Shown here piece by piece: positions 6,387-7,373 of a DNA stretch of 7,373 nucleotides (positions within the stretch are counted from its first letter, which is position 1; the number at the start of each line of letters is the position of its first letter). Position numbers and translations under genes: made by a program. This DNA is from Promethearchaeota archaeon CR_4 (lineage in GTDB: Archaea > Asgardarchaeota > Lokiarchaeia > Sigyniarchaeales > CR-4). Location: positions 27,426 through 34,798 of the forward strand of contig MBAA01000216.1 in NCBI GenBank assembly GCA_001940655.1. The letters run 5' to 3'. The notes below the pieces were generated by a model. That model saw only the letters and a program-made list of their open reading frames with translations, had not been told where the DNA came from and ran no database searches.

Positions 6387-7373
6387 TTAAATTTTAATAG
6401 TTATTTTTATGTCGACCGCGAGGCAATCATCAGTCCCTTCCTCTTGTTCGAACGCGAGGAGAGGATTGACATCAATTTCAGAAATTTCTGGGAAATCATT
6501 CACCAATTGGGAAATGCGCACTAAGATTTCAGCGATACTTTTAATATTAGAGGGGGGTTCTCCTCGCACACCTTTAAGAATGGTGAACGCTTTTGTCCGT
6601 TCCATTAAATAAAGGGCATCTTCTTTGTCAAACTTGTATGCGAGGTCAAATGCCACGTCTTTGAGAAAATTCACGTAAATTCCACCCAGTCCGAACATCA
6701 ACATTGGTCCCCATTGCATATCTCGATTCATGCCGATGATTATTTCTGTCGTTTTCTTATGTTCCGCCCGACTTATCATCTTTTGAACCTCAACCCCATA
6801 GATTTGAGCATTTGGAGGGCCAAATCTTTTGGCATTGGACACGATTTCTACATAAGCCCGAATGACCTCTTCACGGGTTTTGACGTTTAACTTCACACCC
6901 CCGATATCACTCTTGTGTAAAATTTGCGGTGAAACAATCTTCATTACTACAGGAAATCCGATTTCTGCAGCAGCATTCGCCGCTTTTTCTGCGGAGTCGG
7001 CGAGGATAGTTGGAGGGTTAGAAATGCCATAACAACTAAAAATTTCGCTATTTTCATAATTTAAGAGAACCTTTCGCCCGTCTGCCTTGGCATCCGCTAA
7101 TATTTTCTGCACACGAGCCTTATCTACTTTGAGGCGTTTCGGCCAGTCTTTTATGGGGATGGTTTTGTATTTTGCATATTGTACCATTCCACTTAAAGCT
7201 TGAATGCCCTCCTCAGGAAAAGCATAACAGGGGATTTTATTCTGTACCATTTTTTGCATTGGTGCGGCCAGTGTACGCCCCCCGATAAAAGCCCCCACCA
7301 GAAGTTTTGTGGGATATTGCTTCGCGACTTCTATTAGCAAATCTACCACGCGATCTGGTTGAGTTTGGGCTTG
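6387..7373 (-). CDS. ADP-forming acetate/acyl-CoA ligase, C-terminal part of alpha-beta fusion (partial)
   Basis: The frame is open to the right edge, so the 5' end is missing; 328 codons are visible. Numbering here starts at the GTG at 7349, which is most likely an internal valine (eight open codons precede it). Residues 1-65 match the end of the alpha (CoA-ligase) subunit, including GGRTLAAPMQKM and an IPCYAFPEE segment. From about 75 comes the beta subunit, an ATP-grasp fold: GFPVVMKIVSPQILHKSDIGG (131-151) with His145 equivalent to the phosphorylated His71 of the Pyrococcus beta subunit, then GPMLMFGLGGIYVNFLKDV (214-232), RGEPPSNI (262-269) and the metal-binding EIDVNPL (291-297). The enzyme makes ATP and acid from acyl-CoA, ADP and phosphate (energy conservation), or runs in reverse. 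The alpha phospho-histidine lies outside the window. Acyl specificity cannot be read. The fused alpha-beta order contrasts with the separate subunits of Pyrococcus. It probably heads an operon with the Pta-N-like gene. Confidence 0.95.
   Translation of the reverse strand, partial: QAQTQPDRVVDLLIEVAKQYPTKLLVGAFIGGRTLAAPMQKMVQNKIPCYAFPEEGIQALSGMVQYAKYKTIPIKDWPKRLKVDKARVQKILADAKADGRKVLLNYENSEIFSCYGISNPPTILADSAEKAANAAAEIGFPVVMKIVSPQILHKSDIGGVKLNVKTREEVIRAYVEIVSNAKRFGPPNAQIYGVEVQKMISRAEHKKTTEIIIGMNRDMQWGPMLMFGLGGIYVNFLKDVAFDLAYKFDKEDALYLMERTKAFTILKGVRGEPPSNIKSIAEILVRISQLVNDFPEISEIDVNPLLAFEQEEGTDDCLAVDIKITIKI

Noticed and set aside
1..7373. CRISPR array, insertion sequence, or toxin-antitoxin or defence module.
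   Set aside because: No spaced identical repeats, transposase motifs, terminal inverted repeats with target duplications, or defence-type domains are visible; the genes are housekeeping in character apart from the coiled-coil protein.

Overview
This looks like an archaeal genome fragment. All five protein genes lie on the minus strand and read from right to left, and the plus strand has no convincing gene. The archaeal assignment rests on three genes: a full-length KH-MBL-beta-CASP nuclease of the aCPSF1/FttA type, an archaeal-type tryptophanyl-tRNA synthetase that opens with DPWGT, and an ADP-forming acyl-CoA synthetase with fused alpha and beta parts. The sequence is AT-leaning, with U-rich tracts after several genes and no bacterial-type hairpin terminators. 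The exact lineage cannot be fixed from the sequence. A large coiled-coil protein next to these genes would suit an Asgard or Thermoplasmatota-like archaeon, but that is a weak inference.

Layout in transcription order, from the right edge: (1) the 3' part of an ADP-forming acetate/acyl-CoA ligase gene, cut by the window edge; (2) 31 bp later, a BioD-like P-loop plus DRTGG-domain protein that resembles the N-terminal regulatory half of bacterial phosphotransacetylase without the catalytic half; these two probably form one operon. (3) After a 97-bp gap holding a dyad, a very long coiled-coil protein of unknown function, closed by a U8 tract. (4) trpS, apparently starting at TTG and carrying a four-cysteine pattern close to that of an iron-sulfur TrpRS. 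(5) After a 164-bp leader with a short tandem repeat, the aCPSF1/FttA transcription-termination ribonuclease, followed by U6 and U9 tracts. The leftmost ~95 bases have no gene I can support but contain two predicted hairpins.

The genes fall into two themes. The right side is energy metabolism: acyl-CoA is converted to acid plus ATP, with a possible sensor protein beside the enzyme. The left side is information processing: tRNA charging, and the nuclease that ends transcripts at U-rich tracts. The coiled-coil gene between them matches no family I recognise. The points most worth checking are the stand-alone Pta-N-like protein next to the CoA ligase, the candidate [4Fe-4S] motif in TrpRS, the TTG start (or single-base error) of trpS, the uncharacterised rod protein with its conserved-looking N-terminal tip, and the two-hairpin region at the left edge.
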